Assembly (NCBI GenBank): GCA_007123695.1
Contig: SLGN01000742.1
Span: forward strand, 1 to 5,870
Direction of reading: 5' to 3'
DNA: 5,870 nt
Origin: Verrucomicrobiales bacterium
GTDB taxonomy: Bacteria; Verrucomicrobiota; Verrucomicrobiia; Verrucomicrobiales; DEV007
The translations under genes were made by a program, and so were the position numbers. A model generated the notes under the pieces. The model did no database searches, was not told the origin of the DNA, and saw only the letters and a program-made list of their open reading frames with translations. Positions 5,710 through 5,870 of this stretch are shown one piece after another; positions within the stretch are counted from its first letter, which is position 1; each line of letters starts with the position of its first letter.

Positions 5710-5870
5710 CTACTCGAACTTGATGTAGGAGTAGTTCTGGAGCTGGAGGTCGACGAGCCGGGGGAAGGCCCCGACGACGAGCTTCACTCCCGGCATGAGT
5801 TCGGCGGGCTTGACGCCCTTCTGCTGCATGGTGTTTTCGCAAAGCTCGACTTGGACGCCGCGGCGGACGA
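5710..5870 (-). CDS. DsrE/DsrF-like family protein, C-terminal part (runs off the window)
   Basis: The minus-strand frame ending at TAG (5710-5712) encodes 52 residues up to the window edge, starting VRRGVQVELCENTMQQKG and ending NYSYIKFE. The pattern of a conserved cysteine in CENTM, a Lys/Leu-containing helix ending in LMPGV, a hydrophobic strand, then RLVDLQLQNYSYIK matches the C-terminal third of small DsrE/DsrF/YchN-like proteins (usually about 110-150 residues). The best-known members act in sulfur relay, using the cysteine, while many relatives have no known role. The N-terminus, including any signal peptide, lies outside the window. No terminator with a T-tract follows in the gap 5612-5709. 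The family call rests on a short fragment, but both the motif and the C-terminal form fit well. Confidence 0.75.
   Translation of the reverse strand, partial: VRRGVQVELCENTMQQKGVKPAELMPGVKLVVGAFPRLVDLQLQNYSYIKFE

Noticed and set aside
4358..5728. 456-codon plus-strand open frame antisense to the propeller gene
   Set aside because: The composition is low in complexity and typical of antisense frames in GC-rich DNA; the minus-strand protein has a Tat signal and propeller motifs.

Overview
This window is high in GC (about two thirds by eye). It reads as ordinary chromosomal DNA from a free-living Gram-negative-type bacterium, most likely of the Planctomycetes-Verrucomicrobia-Chlamydiae group, with Verrucomicrobia my first guess. 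That guess is an inference from protein style: a Gfo/Idh/MocA protein beginning with a VGHRFMGRAHSNAW-type motif, a Tat-signal propeller protein of unknown function, and starts with no clear Shine-Dalgarno sequence. No rRNA, tRNA, CRISPR array, transposase or phage gene was seen.

Layout from left to right. Bases 9-122 hold a perfect 10-bp tandem repeat of about 11 copies, one base past the recQ stop codon. A full-length recQ helicase gene follows on the minus strand (124-2295). A 209-bp divergent intergenic region (2296-2504) separates it from a plus-strand sugar or polyol dehydrogenase gene of the Gfo/Idh/MocA family (2505-3638). That region holds candidate promoters for both genes and a 14-bp perfect palindrome with the look of a LacI-family operator. 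The dehydrogenase gene overlaps tail-to-tail by 11 bp with a minus-strand L,D-transpeptidase gene (3628-4191). Upstream of that, on the same strand, lies a gene for a Tat-exported beta-propeller-like protein (4322-5611). The right edge carries the last 52 codons of a minus-strand DsrE/DsrF-like gene (5710 to beyond 5870).

The genes do not form one obvious pathway. RecQ is DNA repair, the L,D-transpeptidase is cell-wall remodelling, and the dehydrogenase and propeller protein could both belong to carbohydrate use. The three rightmost genes share a strand but are separated by 98 and 130 bp, each gap with a candidate promoter, so they are probably separate transcription units. I see no convincing evidence of a new multi-gene system. 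The points most worth following are the operator-like palindrome in front of the dehydrogenase gene, the perfect tandem repeat against the recQ 3' end, the inserted segment in RecQ, and the G8/A6 tract directly before the propeller start codon.
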